Assembly: GCF_900142105.1 (NCBI RefSeq) | Contig: NZ_FQZS01000016.1 | Location: 1 to 64,000, forward strand | Length of the DNA stretch: 64,000 nt | DNA from: Lutispora thermophila DSM 19022 | GTDB taxonomy: Bacteria > Bacillota > Clostridia > Lutisporales > Lutisporaceae | Reading direction: 5' to 3' | Shown: positions 45,624-55,319 of the stretch, one piece after another | Position numbering within the stretch: position 1 is the stretch's first letter | How the letters are laid out: each line of letters begins with the position of its first letter | Made by a program: the position numbers and the translations under genes | Notes under the pieces: model-generated | What the model saw: only the letters and a program-made list of their open reading frames with translations | Told to the model about the DNA's origin: nothing | Database searches by the model: none

Positions 45624-47534
45624 ATGATAAAGATAACACTAAAAGATGGTTCTGTAAGAGAATATGAAAAGGGAATAAAAGTGGAAGATATTGTTGCTTC
45701 AATAGGAAGTGGATTGCTAAAAGCTGCCTTAGCTGCAAAAGTTAATGAAAAGATATGCGATTTAAGTAATACTGTTGAGGAAGATGCTACATTAGAAGTG
45801 CTTACATTTGATGATGAGGAGGGAAGGCTTTCTTTAAGGCATACTTCTTCTCATATACTAGCTCAAGCTGTAAAGAGATTGTATCCTGATGTAAAGCTAG
45901 CTATAGGACCAGCTATAGAAAATGGTTTCTATTATGATTTTGATTCTGACAGGACTTTCAGCGAAGCGGATTTAGAGTTAATCGAAAAGGAAATGGAAAA
46001 GATAGTAAAAGAAGATTATAAGCTTGAAAGATTTGTGCTTCCAAGAGAGGAAGCTATAAAGCTTATGGAGGAAAAAGGAGAAATATATAAAGTAGAATTG
46101 ATTAAAGACTTGCCAGAAGGTGAAATAATTTCATTCTATAAACAAGGTGAATTTGTTGATCTCTGTGCAGGACCTCATGTTCCTTCAACAGGTAAGGTAA
46201 AGGCTTTTAAATTGCTTAATGTGGCAGGTGCTTATTGGCGTGGAAATGAAAAGAATAAAATGCTCCAAAGAATATATGGAACAGCTTTTGTTAAGAAAAG
46301 TCAGTTGGATGAGTATCTCAACATGCTTGAAGAAGCCAAGAAAAGAGATCACAGAAAGTTAGGAAAAGAACTTGATTTATTTAGCATTCAGGAAGAAGGT
46401 CCTGGTTTCCCATTCTTCCATCCAAAAGGAATGGTATTGAGAAACATTCTTGAAGATTTCTGGAGAAAGGAACATAAAAAGAGAGGCTACCAAGAAATCA
46501 AGACTCCTATAATTCTGAATGCTGATCTTTGGCATAGGTCGGGACACTGGGATCACTACAAAGAGAATATGTATTTTACACAGATTGATGAACAGGATTT
46601 CGCTGTTAAGCCTATGAACTGTCCTGGTGGTATGTTGATGTATAAGAGAGGACTCCATAGTTATAGAGATTTACCTATAAGAATGGGAGAATTAGGCTTA
46701 GTGCACCGACATGAGTTATCAGGAGCACTTCATGGATTGATGAGAGTTAGATGCTTTACACAGGATGATGCTCATATCTTTATGATGCCTTCTCAAATAA
46801 AAGATGAGATAATAGGCGTAATTGAAATGGTAGATTACTTCTATAACTTGTTTGGATTCAAGTATCATGTAGAACTATCAACTAGACCTGAAAATTCTAT
46901 GGGATCTGATGAAGATTGGGAATTGGCTACTAATGCATTAAAAGATGCATTGGAATCCAGAGGTATTGAATACAAGATAAACGAAGGTGATGGTGCATTC
47001 TATGGCCCCAAAATTGATTTTCATTTACAGGACTGCATAGGACGTACTTGGCAGTGCGGTACAATACAATTGGATTTCCAAATGCCCGAAAGATTTGATT
47101 TGACTTATGTTGGTGCAGATGGAGAAAAACATAGACCTGTAATGATTCACAGAGTAATATTTGGAAGCATTGAAAGGTTTATTGCAATACTGACAGAACA
47201 TTTTGCAGGTGCTTTTCCGGTATGGATAGCTCCTGTGCAAGTGGTGGTTATACCAGTATCTGAAAAGCAATATGAATATGCAAAAAAAGTTGAGAAAATA
47301 TTAAGCAGTATGGATATCAGAGTAGAGGCTGATCTGAGAAGCGAGAAAGTTGGTTATAAAATTAGAGAAGCTCAAGTAAAAAAAGTGCCATATATGTTAA
47401 TTGTAGGAGATAAGGAAGTTGAAAGCTCAAGTGTTTCAGTCAGAGACAGAAAAGAAGGTGATAAAGGTGTCATGAAGCTTGAGGAATTTATTGAAAAAAT
47501 ACAGGATGAAATTAGAAGTAAAATAAATAAGTAA
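45624..47534 (+). CDS. thrS: Threonine--tRNA ligase
   Basis: 636-aa class II synthetase: N-terminal TGS domain (1-62, 'KITLKDGSVREYEKGIKVEDI'), editing domain (about 65-225, 'LRHTSSHILAQAVKRLYPDVKLAIGPAIENGFYYDF'), catalytic core with 'MNCPGGMLMYK', 'RMGELGLVHRHELSGALHGLMRVRCFTQDDAHIF' (motif 2) and the anticodon domain (about 535-636). AAGGAGG precedes ATG 45624. Under the upstream T-box and closed by a strong terminator. Confidence 0.98.
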   Translation: MIKITLKDGSVREYEKGIKVEDIVASIGSGLLKAALAAKVNEKICDLSNTVEEDATLEVLTFDDEEGRLSLRHTSSHILAQAVKRLYPDVKLAIGPAIENGFYYDFDSDRTFSEADLELIEKEMEKIVKEDYKLERFVLPREEAIKLMEEKGEIYKVELIKDLPEGEIISFYKQGEFVDLCAGPHVPSTGKVKAFKLLNVAGAYWRGNEKNKMLQRIYGTAFVKKSQLDEYLNMLEEAKKRDHRKLGKELDLFSIQEEGPGFPFFHPKGMVLRNILEDFWRKEHKKRGYQEIKTPIILNADLWHRSGHWDHYKENMYFTQIDEQDFAVKPMNCPGGMLMYKRGLHSYRDLPIRMGELGLVHRHELSGALHGLMRVRCFTQDDAHIFMMPSQIKDEIIGVIEMVDYFYNLFGFKYHVELSTRPENSMGSDEDWELATNALKDALESRGIEYKINEGDGAFYGPKIDFHLQDCIGRTWQCGTIQLDFQMPERFDLTYVGADGEKHRPVMIHRVIFGSIERFIAILTEHFAGAFPVWIAPVQVVVIPVSEKQYEYAKKVEKILSSMDIRVEADLRSEKVGYKIREAQVKKVPYMLIVGDKEVESSSVSVRDRKEGDKGVMKLEEFIEKIQDEIRSKINK

Positions 47535-47558
47535 AATAAGTAAGTTCATAAAGATGAT

Positions 47559-47601
47559 AAGGCAGTAAAGCATAATATATTATGCTTTACTGCTTCCTTT
47601 T
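47559..47601 (+). terminator. Terminator after thrS
   Basis: AAGGCAGTAAAGCATAATA pairs with TATTATGCTTTACTGCTT (to 47595), then TTTTTT. Confidence 0.88.
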
Positions 47602-47651
47602 TTATAATGTTTAGGTTATTATAATTTCCTTAATATGTATTTTACGTTAAG

Positions 47652-47710
47652 AGTATAAAAAAAGTTTCCTAGGTTGTTAAGATATTTCCATAGTAAGTTT
47701 TTCTTGTATA
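47652..47710. repeat. Degenerate copy of the dispersed repeat
   Basis: Minus strand TACAAGAAAAACTTACTATGGAA corresponds to TATAAGAAAGGCTTACTTTGGAA of copy 2, and AACAACCTAGGAAACTTTTT to its second block. More diverged than copies 1 and 2. The rest of 47602-47834 shows only A+T-rich non-coding sequence. Confidence 0.4.
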
Positions 47711-47834
47711 TTTTATTTCAACATTTACAATATTTTGATTTTTTATTAATATTAATATAAAGTAAATTAACAGATATTTCTGAGTATAAAACACATTATA
47801 AGTATAAAAGGGATCAGTTTTCGGAGGCGAAATC

Positions 47835-49472
47835 ATGGCTAAAGATAATAAAATAATTATTATGTTTTTAGTTATGACACTAATTATCGCTATCATATTT
47901 TTATCCTTAGGTGCTTTTTTTAACATAAAAAAGCCTACATTAAACTTCATTGATATAAAAAACAACAACCATGGAAAATTAATTATAGGAAGAGCTAATG
48001 ACTCTATGACTTTAGATCCGGCGTGTGCAACAGAGATGGATTCTTTTAAGGTTACAGCTAATATATTTGAGACCTTGGTAAGATATAGCAAGGATCAAGG
48101 AGAGATAGTTCCTTGTTTGGCTGAAAGCTGGTCATGTAGCGAAGACGGATTGGTATGGAGTTTTAAACTTAGAAAAGGAGTAAAATTCCATGATGGAACT
48201 TTATTTAATGCATATGCTGTAGCCTTTAATTTTAATAGATGGATGGATGCCAATAATCCATACCATAATGATGTTTTTAGGTATTGGAACTACATATTTG
48301 GAGGATTTCCTGGTTTTGTAGAAAGTGTAAAAGCTGTATCCGATTATAATTTAGAAATAAGACTCTCGGAACCTTATGCTCCTTTTCTTAATGCTTTAGC
48401 CATGCCTGCCTTTGGCATTGCTAGTCCTGAAGCTATTAAAAAATACAATGATTCTTTAAATGAAAATCCCATAGGAACAGGGCCTTTTATTTTTAAGAGT
48501 TGGGAGAAAAACAAAACTATAGTTCTTGAACGCAATGACAATTATTGGAATGGATTGGCCAAAGTAAATGAGTTGGAGTTTAAGGTAATTCCTTCAAGCA
48601 AAGAAAGATTAGAGGAGTTAAAGCAAGGAAACATTCATATAGCTGATTACCTTAGTCCAGAGGATATAGAAAAAGTTAAGTATGATCCTAATCTTCATTT
48701 ATATTTGAGGCCCAGCTTTAATATAGGCTATTTGGCTATGAACAATGAAAAGCATCCTTTTTATTTGAGAAAAGTTAGATTGGCAATAAATCACTGCATA
48801 GATAAGGACAAGCTAATAAGAGATGTGTTTGATAATATGGCAAAACCTGCAATCACATATATGCCTCCTTCATTATGGGGCTATAATGAAAATATTGAGA
48901 CCTATGAATATGATCCAGAACGAGCAAAACAACTGCTGAAAGATGCAGGATTTCCTGAGGGGTTCAAAACAAGATTATGGGTTATGGATGCTTCAAGGGA
49001 ATACTTTCCTAAACCATATGAGGTTGCTGAATTTATTAAAGAAAGTCTTGGGCAAATAAATATTGATGTGGAAATAATGGTATTAAGCTGGAATGAGTAC
49101 ATTAAAAAAATTAATAGGGGAGAACATGACATGGCACTTATAGGTTGGACAGGAGATTATGCAGATCCTGATAATTTTTTATATACTATGCTATCTTCAG
49201 AGAATGCTAAGCTAGGTTTGACTGGTAATTATTCTTATTATAGGAGTAAGAATGTTGATCAGCTATTGTTACAGGCAAGACAGACAAGTAATATTTATTT
49301 CAGGAGAAGTCTTTATAGAAGCATACAAGAAATTGTTAATTATGATTCACCTTCTGTTCCGCTTGTACATACAATGCCTATATTGGCTGCAAGCCTTTCT
49401 GTTAAAAATTATGTACCAAGTATGACTGGGATTGAATCTCTAGAGAACGTATATATTGACACAGAAAGATAA
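47835..49472 (+). CDS. Peptide-type (SBP_bac_5) substrate-binding protein, membrane-anchored
   Basis: 545 aa of the OppA/DppA family: 'GKLIIGRANDSMTLDPACATEMDSFKVTANIFETLVRY', 'WSFKLRKGVKFHDGTLFNAYAVAFNFNRWMD', 'NPIGTGPFIFKSWEKNKTIVLERNDNYW', 'FNIGYLAMNNEKHPFYLRKVRLAINHCIDKDKLI'. The N-terminus is a single hydrophobic helix (about 7-29) without a lipobox cysteine, so the protein is probably tethered by an uncleaved anchor or is secreted. No ABC permease or ATPase for peptides lies next to it; instead a DUF6305-like protein, a histidine kinase and a response regulator follow on the same strand. A receptor role for the kinase is conceivable. Confidence 0.9.
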   Translation: MAKDNKIIIMFLVMTLIIAIIFLSLGAFFNIKKPTLNFIDIKNNNHGKLIIGRANDSMTLDPACATEMDSFKVTANIFETLVRYSKDQGEIVPCLAESWSCSEDGLVWSFKLRKGVKFHDGTLFNAYAVAFNFNRWMDANNPYHNDVFRYWNYIFGGFPGFVESVKAVSDYNLEIRLSEPYAPFLNALAMPAFGIASPEAIKKYNDSLNENPIGTGPFIFKSWEKNKTIVLERNDNYWNGLAKVNELEFKVIPSSKERLEELKQGNIHIADYLSPEDIEKVKYDPNLHLYLRPSFNIGYLAMNNEKHPFYLRKVRLAINHCIDKDKLIRDVFDNMAKPAITYMPPSLWGYNENIETYEYDPERAKQLLKDAGFPEGFKTRLWVMDASREYFPKPYEVAEFIKESLGQINIDVEIMVLSWNEYIKKINRGEHDMALIGWTGDYADPDNFLYTMLSSENAKLGLTGNYSYYRSKNVDQLLLQARQTSNIYFRRSLYRSIQEIVNYDSPSVPLVHTMPILAASLSVKNYVPSMTGIESLENVYIDTER

Positions 49473-49492
49473 TAAGAAATGGAGCACTAAAT

Positions 49493-50092
49493 ATGAAAAA
49501 GAATGTTTGGAGAATTATGCTTATTATTGTTTTTCTCTTTTCATACTTAATTATCAATACAAAAGTGCTAGAATCAAATAATAAAAATGTTTTTAGTATT
49601 CCAGGGTTACCACGGCCTATTGGGAAAGAACCTGTAATTATTACTTCAGCAGGTCAAAGCACAAATACATATATAATAAAAGATATATCTAACAGGTTAA
49701 TGTTAAGAAGCTATTTTTTACCTCAGGCAAAGAGCAATGATCTAAAAGAGGCAAAAACAATAGTATTTTCAATAGATTATAGTCCTTTAAGCCTAAAACT
49801 ACAAGGGAAAAAATATGAAGAAGAAAAAGAAAGAATCAAAGAGCTTGTAGATAAAGCTGATCACATAGACATGAAAATTGTATCCATTGTATTTGGAGGA
49901 AAAAAGCAAAATAAAAAAGAGAATATCGAATTGTTAGATATTGTTCTGCCTAAATCAGATTACATAATAGGAGTAAAAGAATCCTACTGCGAAAGTTATA
50001 TTATCCAAATAGCAAAAGATAATGATATTCAGATTACTCTTGTTGATGGAGTAAAGGCAATATATGAGCCCTTTGCCTCGATTTTTCGATAG
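49493..50092 (+). CDS. DUF6305-like extracytoplasmic protein
   Basis: 199 aa with one N-terminal membrane helix (about 5-24). The core 'IPGLPRPIGKEPVIITSAGQSTNTYIIKDISNRL' looks like the DUF6305 family as I recall it, and a Rossmann-like pattern follows ('KTIVFSIDYSPLSLKLQGKKYEEEKERIKELVDKADHIDMKIVSIVFGG', 'LPKSDYIIGV', 'QITLVDGVKAIYEPFASIF'). Function unknown. It starts 20 bases after the binding protein and ends about 36 bases before the kinase, so the genes are probably one operon. It may be a sensing partner. Confidence 0.7.
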   Translation: MKKNVWRIMLIIVFLFSYLIINTKVLESNNKNVFSIPGLPRPIGKEPVIITSAGQSTNTYIIKDISNRLMLRSYFLPQAKSNDLKEAKTIVFSIDYSPLSLKLQGKKYEEEKERIKELVDKADHIDMKIVSIVFGGKKQNKKENIELLDIVLPKSDYIIGVKESYCESYIIQIAKDNDIQITLVDGVKAIYEPFASIFR

Positions 50093-50128
50093 TATATAAA
50101 TAGCAAAAAATATGGAAAGAAGGGATTT

Positions 50129-51526
50129 ATGTTCAGAATGTGTGAAACAAAGTATACTGAGATAAAGCACTGTAAAATTATTATGGCAGAAGGAATCTTA
50201 CTATTATTTGCAGGATATGCTTATCCTTTTTTAACTCAGCAATTTTGGTTTAGAATAATAATTATGATAAGAGAAGCAATAAATACTGGAGATAGCGGAC
50301 ATTTGATACTTGCCTCTGCAACAAATAATTCTTTATATGCCGTTCAAAGCACTCTTATTTTTATGGGAAATATATTTATAATATTTTATTTTGCAAATAA
50401 GTATAAGCTTGATAGATACAACATATTACTAATATCCATGATTATGAATATTGCATTTCACTGGTTTAGCTACTTGACCTTTAAGATATGTTGGGAACCT
50501 ATATCAACAATTCTGGCTTTGCTTGTAACTTTATTTCTCGTCGATAGGACATTTAATGAGACAAATAGTTTTGTTCAGGTTTTCATAGTATCCATTCAAG
50601 TATTTTTCGGATTCTATTGGTTAAATATTATGCCTCTTTTTTCTTCATATGGGTTAGGACAAAGTGAAAGTTTATATAGCATAAAAAATGCAGGTATATA
50701 CCTTAATTCAGAGATAGTTTTAAATTTCGTTGGTATAGCATTTTTTTTACCATTTGTGATATCTGCGTTTATTACCGCCACGTTGTTTATAAGCTTCTCC
50801 CATAATATTAGCGTAATGAAAGATAATTATGAGAAAGAAAGCAAATTAAAAGATATGAGAGCCAAAGCCTTGGAGAATCGTATATATCAGGAAGTAAAAT
50901 CTCTAATCCATGATTTAAAAACACCTTTGGTAACAATACGAGGACTTAACTCATTAATATTGTCCTGTAAAGAGCAAGGAAAGCTGGCTGAATACAGTCA
51001 AAGAATTGAGAATTCTGTAATGAAAATGAGCGAGATGATTTCTGGTTTTTTATATGAAACATCAAGACAAAGATTGAAAGTTAGTGAACTGGTAAATTAT
51101 ATAAGAGCACAGCTCCCTCTAGAGGATGAAAATATTAAGTTCCATATAGAAATTGAAGAAGGACTTCCAGAAATATATATAAATAAGATTAGAATTGCTA
51201 GAGCAGTTATTAATATACTGGAAAACGCAATTAATGTTCCTAGCGCATATCAGTTTAAATTGATTAAATTTCTAGTTAAGTCAGCAGATAAAGGCATAAG
51301 TATAATTATTGAAGATAATGGCATAGGGATTAAAGAAGGAGATCTATTAAAAATATGGGAAGTTGGTTATTCCACAAACAATACATCAGGACTTGGATTG
51401 CCATTTGCTAAAGCAATTATAGAAGATAACGGAGGTTCTATAGAGATAAGCAGCGTTATTGGAGAAGGAACTAAAGTGATTGTTTTTTTACCACAGTTTA
51501 ATGATATCAATGAGCAAAATGATTAA
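50129..51526 (+). CDS. Membrane sensor histidine kinase
   Basis: 465 aa. About six membrane helices in residues 15-225, a short linker coiled coil, phospho-acceptor H261 in 'SLIHDLKTPLVTIRGL', and an HATPase domain with 'INILENAINVPSA' (N box), 'IIIEDNGIGIKEGD' and 'NTSGLGLPFAKAIIEDNGG'. No large extracellular sensor loop is evident, so input may come through the membrane or via the two upstream extracytoplasmic proteins. The regulator begins about 24 bases downstream. Confidence 0.9.
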   Translation: MFRMCETKYTEIKHCKIIMAEGILLLFAGYAYPFLTQQFWFRIIIMIREAINTGDSGHLILASATNNSLYAVQSTLIFMGNIFIIFYFANKYKLDRYNILLISMIMNIAFHWFSYLTFKICWEPISTILALLVTLFLVDRTFNETNSFVQVFIVSIQVFFGFYWLNIMPLFSSYGLGQSESLYSIKNAGIYLNSEIVLNFVGIAFFLPFVISAFITATLFISFSHNISVMKDNYEKESKLKDMRAKALENRIYQEVKSLIHDLKTPLVTIRGLNSLILSCKEQGKLAEYSQRIENSVMKMSEMISGFLYETSRQRLKVSELVNYIRAQLPLEDENIKFHIEIEEGLPEIYINKIRIARAVINILENAINVPSAYQFKLIKFLVKSADKGISIIIEDNGIGIKEGDLLKIWEVGYSTNNTSGLGLPFAKAIIEDNGGSIEISSVIGEGTKVIVFLPQFNDINEQND

Positions 51527-51549
51527 TATATGGAATTGAGGTGGTACAT

Positions 51550-52179
51550 ATGGAAAATGGAAACAGGATTGTAATAATAGATGACGAAGAGGATATCCTT
51601 TACACAATTAATGAAATATGTACTTATGGGGGGTGGGAGGCAGTTACTGCATTAAGTGGTAAGGAAGGATATGAATTATGTAAAAAATACAAACCAAATA
51701 TGGCAATAGTTGATTATCACATGCCTGATTGGGATGGATTATCTACGGTAAAGAAAATCAGGCAATTGGATGAAGCTATATCCATACTTGTTTTAACTGT
51801 AGACGAAAGACAAGAAATTGCAGAAAAGTTTATTAATGCAGGAGCAACTGATTTTGCAGTTAAGCCTATCAAATCACCAGATTTGATATCTCGTATAAAT
51901 ATAAATTTGCGTATAAATGAGATACAGCGAAAATATGTTGAAGAAAAAAAGCAAGTTTATATAGATAAAGGAATTAGTCCTGCTACACTTGGCATAATAT
52001 GTGATTATTTAAAAGAGCACAAAGAAGGTCTAACGATACAAGAAATAACAGCAGGTGTTAATCTGGCCTATCAAACTGTGCATAGGTATATACAATACCT
52101 TCTAGAGGAGAATGAAATACAAATAGTTCCTATTTATGGACAACTGGGAAGACCAAAAAACAGGTATAGACTTATCTGA
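51550..52179 (+). CDS. Response regulator, CitB/DcuR-type
   Basis: 209 aa from ATG 51550 (GAGGTGG five bases upstream; GTG 51541 is in that site). The receiver domain has acidic D11-D12, phospho-acceptor D55 ('MAIVDYHMPDWDG') and the lysine in 'FAVKPIKSP'. The output is a helix-turn-helix ('GLTIQEITAGVNLAYQTVHRYIQYLLEENEI', then 'YGQLGRPKNRYRL') as in CitB/DcuR/DctR regulators of organic-acid transport. The next gene, about 195 bases on, starts the DUF3798 importer, its likely target. Confidence 0.9.
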   Translation: MENGNRIVIIDDEEDILYTINEICTYGGWEAVTALSGKEGYELCKKYKPNMAIVDYHMPDWDGLSTVKKIRQLDEAISILVLTVDERQEIAEKFINAGATDFAVKPIKSPDLISRININLRINEIQRKYVEEKKQVYIDKGISPATLGIICDYLKEHKEGLTIQEITAGVNLAYQTVHRYIQYLLEENEIQIVPIYGQLGRPKNRYRLI

Positions 52180-52318
52180 ATTTTCAGAGAAAAATGTTAT
52201 AAAAATAGGAGTATTAAATTATTAGTAGAATTTACAATAGCAAGCAAATACTTTTTTAACTGATATCAATCAAATTAGAATTTTATTTTCCACTTTGAAT
52301 ATATATATATCGATTAGT

Positions 52319-52341
52319 ATCTGGCAAGCTTTGCTTCCAGA
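52319..52341 (+). promoter_or_regulatory. Hairpin upstream of the DUF3798 operon
   Basis: TCTGG-C-AAGC pairs with GCTT-CCAGA around TTT (about 52319-52341), one bulge, no T-run. It could be a leader stem or a regulator site. The rest of 52180-52374 is A+T-rich with no clear promoter. Confidence 0.35.
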
Positions 52342-52374
52342 CTAAAATATAATATAAAAAATGGAGGGGAAGTA

Positions 52375-53571
52375 ATGTTAAGGAAGTATTTGGCGCTATT
52401 GTTAACAGTTGTTATGGTTCTTAGTCTTGCAGCTTGTTCTGCACCGGCCAATGAACCTACTTCAACGCCAGCTGAAGAAGCTTCAGCACCAGAGTCAGCT
52501 GCACAAGGAAATTCCAAATTTAAGATCGCTGTTTACACAGGTACAGTATCTCAAGGTGAAGAAGAATTCAGAGCCGGAGAAAAAATGGCTAGAAAGTACC
52601 CAGATATTATAGTAACTCAAACATATCCAGACAACTTTACTAAAGAACAAGAGACAGTTATAGCTAATGCTCTTGCTTTAGTATCAGATCCTGATGTAAA
52701 AGCATTGGTAATGGTTCAGGCAGTGCCTGGAGCATGTGCAGCCTTTGAAAAGGTAAGAGAAGCAAGACCAGATGTACTCATAATTGCCGGAGTACCAGGT
52801 GAAGACCCAGATATTATAGCTAAAAAAGCTGATATTGTAATGCAAGGTGATGAGCTTGCAATGGGTTATTCAATACCTGCTCAAGCACAGAAGCTAGGTG
52901 CAAAGACCTTTGTTCATTATTCATTCCCAAGACATATGTCTTATCCCCTTTTAGCTCAGAGAAGAGATATTTTCAAAGCTGAATGTGAAAGACTTGGTAT
53001 GAAGTTTGTTGATGCAACAGCTCCAGATCCAACAGGTGATGCTGGTGTACCAGGAGCACAGCAGTTTATACTTGAAGATGTCCCAAGAAAAGTAAAAGAA
53101 TATGGTAAGGATACAAACTTCTTTAGCACAAACTGTGCTATGCAAGAGCCTTTGATTAAATCTGTACTTGAACAAGGAGCAATTTATGCTCAGCAATGTT
53201 GTCCTAGCCCGTATCATGGATATCCAGGAGCTTTGGGTATAGAAATTCCAACAGATAAAGCTGGGGATGTTGATTACATTGTTGAGCAAATAAGATCAAA
53301 AATTGCAGAAAAGGGAGGAACAGGGAGATTCTCTACATGGCCGGTTCCAATGAACATGATGTTTATAGAAGCTGGTGTTGAATATGCAAAAGCTTGGTGT
53401 GAAGGTACAATAACAAGTAAAAATGATGGAGAAGCATTGAAGAGAATTTGCTCTGAAGTAGCTGGTGGAGCTCAAATGCAATTCAATACCTATACTGGTA
53501 AAGATAAAGACGGAAATGATGTGAGCTTTGATAATTTCTATATGATTTTAAGCGACTTTATTACTTTCTAA
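52375..53571 (+). CDS. DUF3798 family substrate-binding lipoprotein
   Basis: 398 aa. Lipoprotein signal (hydrophobic 8-20, lipobox 'LSLAACSAP', C21), an Ala/Pro/Glu-rich linker (to about 45), then a periplasmic-binding fold: 'KFKIAVYTGTVSQGEEEFRAGEKMARKYPDIIVTQTYPDNF', 'DPDVKALVMVQAVPGACAAFEKVREARPDVLIIAGVPGEDPDII', 'QKLGAKTFVHYSFPRHMSYPLLAQRRDIF'. This is the DUF3798 family, whose ligand I do not know. It serves the ABC importer that follows. Codon use is more G+C-rich than in neighbouring genes, as expected for an abundant protein. Confidence 0.9.
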   Translation: MLRKYLALLLTVVMVLSLAACSAPANEPTSTPAEEASAPESAAQGNSKFKIAVYTGTVSQGEEEFRAGEKMARKYPDIIVTQTYPDNFTKEQETVIANALALVSDPDVKALVMVQAVPGACAAFEKVREARPDVLIIAGVPGEDPDIIAKKADIVMQGDELAMGYSIPAQAQKLGAKTFVHYSFPRHMSYPLLAQRRDIFKAECERLGMKFVDATAPDPTGDAGVPGAQQFILEDVPRKVKEYGKDTNFFSTNCAMQEPLIKSVLEQGAIYAQQCCPSPYHGYPGALGIEIPTDKAGDVDYIVEQIRSKIAEKGGTGRFSTWPVPMNMMFIEAGVEYAKAWCEGTITSKNDGEALKRICSEVAGGAQMQFNTYTGKDKDGNDVSFDNFYMILSDFITF

Positions 53572-53594
53572 GCTAATTTTAGATAATTCCAAAA

Positions 53595-53624
53595 ATAAGG
53601 TTGCCGACTAATCGGCAACCTTAT
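53595..53624 (+). terminator. Hairpin between DUF3798 and ABC ATPase genes
   Basis: ATAAGGTTGCCGA pairs with TCGGCAACCTTAT around CTAA; no T-run follows. It is more likely an mRNA-stabilising or partial-termination stem that raises binding protein over transporter. Confidence 0.65.
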
Positions 53625-53717
53625 CCATGTATCTATTGCGGCTTTTGCTTAGTTACATAGTGTTTTATCATGAAACCTAAAGTATAAATCATTAACTCTG
53701 CATAAGGAGGAATGTAT

Positions 53718-55319
53718 ATGGATGAGCAGTATATTCTTCAACTAAAGAATATAAGCAAAGAGTATTTTGGAAATAAGGTCTTAAAAGAAGTAAATTTGAA
53801 TGTAAAAGCCGGTGAAATTCATGCATTGGTAGGAGAAAATGGTGCAGGAAAATCTACACTTATGAATATTATATTTGGAATGCCTGTCATTCATAGTACA
53901 GGAGGATATACAGGAGAAATTATCTTTGACGGCAAAACGGTCGATATAAAATCTCCAAAGGATGCACTAGATTTAGGAATAGGAATGGTACATCAGGAAT
54001 TTATGTTGCTTCCTGGTTTTACAATAACAGAGAATATAAAATTAAATAGAGAAATAACAAAACATAATCCGGTTAGTCGTATTTTGGGCGATATCATGAA
54101 GTCCTTGGATATAAAAGCTATGAGAAAGGATGCTAAAGAAGATTTGCAAAAGTTAGGTATGGATATAGATGAATGGCTTCCTATTCAGGGGCTTCCAGTA
54201 GGTTATATGCAGTTTGTTGAAATAGCTAGAGAAATTGATAAAAAGAATATAAGGTTGCTGGTGTTTGATGAGCCAACTGCAGTACTTACTGAGAGTGAAG
54301 CAGAAAAGCTTCTGGAAGCTATGAAGAAGATATCTTCTCAGGGAATAGCCATACTTTTTATAACCCATAGATTAGATGAAGTTTTGTCTGTTTCTGACAG
54401 TATAACGATTATGCGTGATGGTGAACAGGTTAGCCATATGAATACCAAAGATGCTACTTTGGCTAAAATTGCAGAGCTTATGGTAGGTAGGAAGATAGAA
54501 AGAGTTGTGCATGAAATTAGAGAAAGTAAAAATAATAATGAAATTATAATGACGATAAAGAATCTTAAGGTTAATATGCCTGGTGAAGAAGTAAAGGGGT
54601 TAGATTTGGAAGTAAAAAAGGGCGAGATCCTAGGTATAGGAGGATTAGCAGGGCAGGGTAAAATTGGAATAGCCAACGGGATTATGGGACTTTATAAATC
54701 TTCAGGTGAAGTATATTTAGGGAACACGAAACTTGAACTGAATAATACAAGAAAAGCAATAGAAAATAAGCTTGCTTTTGTATCTGAAGATAGGCGTGGC
54801 GTTGGTTTGCTATTAGATACCTCAATTGAAATGAATATAGTAATTACAAGTATGCAGGTGCAAAATAGATTTCTTAAGAGTTTATTTGGAATTAAACTAT
54901 TTAATATTAAAGATGATAAAGCTATTAGAAGCTGGGCTTTAAAAATGATAAAAGATCTTGACATAAGATGTACAGGGCCAACTCAACTTACTAGAAGGCT
55001 TAGCGGTGGGAATCAACAAAAAGTATGTATAGCAAGAGCTTTGACTTTGGAACCGGAAATTTTGTTTGTATCAGAACCTACCAGAGGAATAGATATTGGA
55101 GCAAAGAAACTTGTGTTGGATCTGCTTGTAAAACTCAATAGAGAGCTGGGTGTGACTATAGTAATGACATCCAGTGAATTAGGAGAGTTAAGATCTATCT
55201 GTGATAGAATCGCCATAATTTATGATGGTAAATTGGAAGGCATATTGAATCCGACAGATTCGGATGCTGATTTTGGTTTAATGATGGCGGGGAAATATGG
55301 TGCAAAGGAGGTTGTATAG
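53718..55319 (+). CDS. Sugar/nucleoside-type ABC transporter ATPase, two ABC domains
   Basis: About 533-aa duplicated ATPase (RbsA/YufO type). Domain 1 has Walker A 'GENGAGKSTLMNI' and Walker B 'LLVFDEPTAVLT'. Domain 2 (about 265-515) has 'GIGGLAGQGKIG' (a degenerate P-loop), 'FVSEDRRGVGLLLD', 'LSGGNQQKVCIARAL' and 'ILFVSEPTRGIDIG'. AGGAGG is one base from ATG 53712 but seven from ATG 53718, which is preferred. It pairs with two permeases directly downstream. Confidence 0.92.
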   Translation: MDEQYILQLKNISKEYFGNKVLKEVNLNVKAGEIHALVGENGAGKSTLMNIIFGMPVIHSTGGYTGEIIFDGKTVDIKSPKDALDLGIGMVHQEFMLLPGFTITENIKLNREITKHNPVSRILGDIMKSLDIKAMRKDAKEDLQKLGMDIDEWLPIQGLPVGYMQFVEIAREIDKKNIRLLVFDEPTAVLTESEAEKLLEAMKKISSQGIAILFITHRLDEVLSVSDSITIMRDGEQVSHMNTKDATLAKIAELMVGRKIERVVHEIRESKNNNEIIMTIKNLKVNMPGEEVKGLDLEVKKGEILGIGGLAGQGKIGIANGIMGLYKSSGEVYLGNTKLELNNTRKAIENKLAFVSEDRRGVGLLLDTSIEMNIVITSMQVQNRFLKSLFGIKLFNIKDDKAIRSWALKMIKDLDIRCTGPTQLTRRLSGGNQQKVCIARALTLEPEILFVSEPTRGIDIGAKKLVLDLLVKLNRELGVTIVMTSSELGELRSICDRIAIIYDGKLEGILNPTDSDADFGLMMAGKYGAKEVV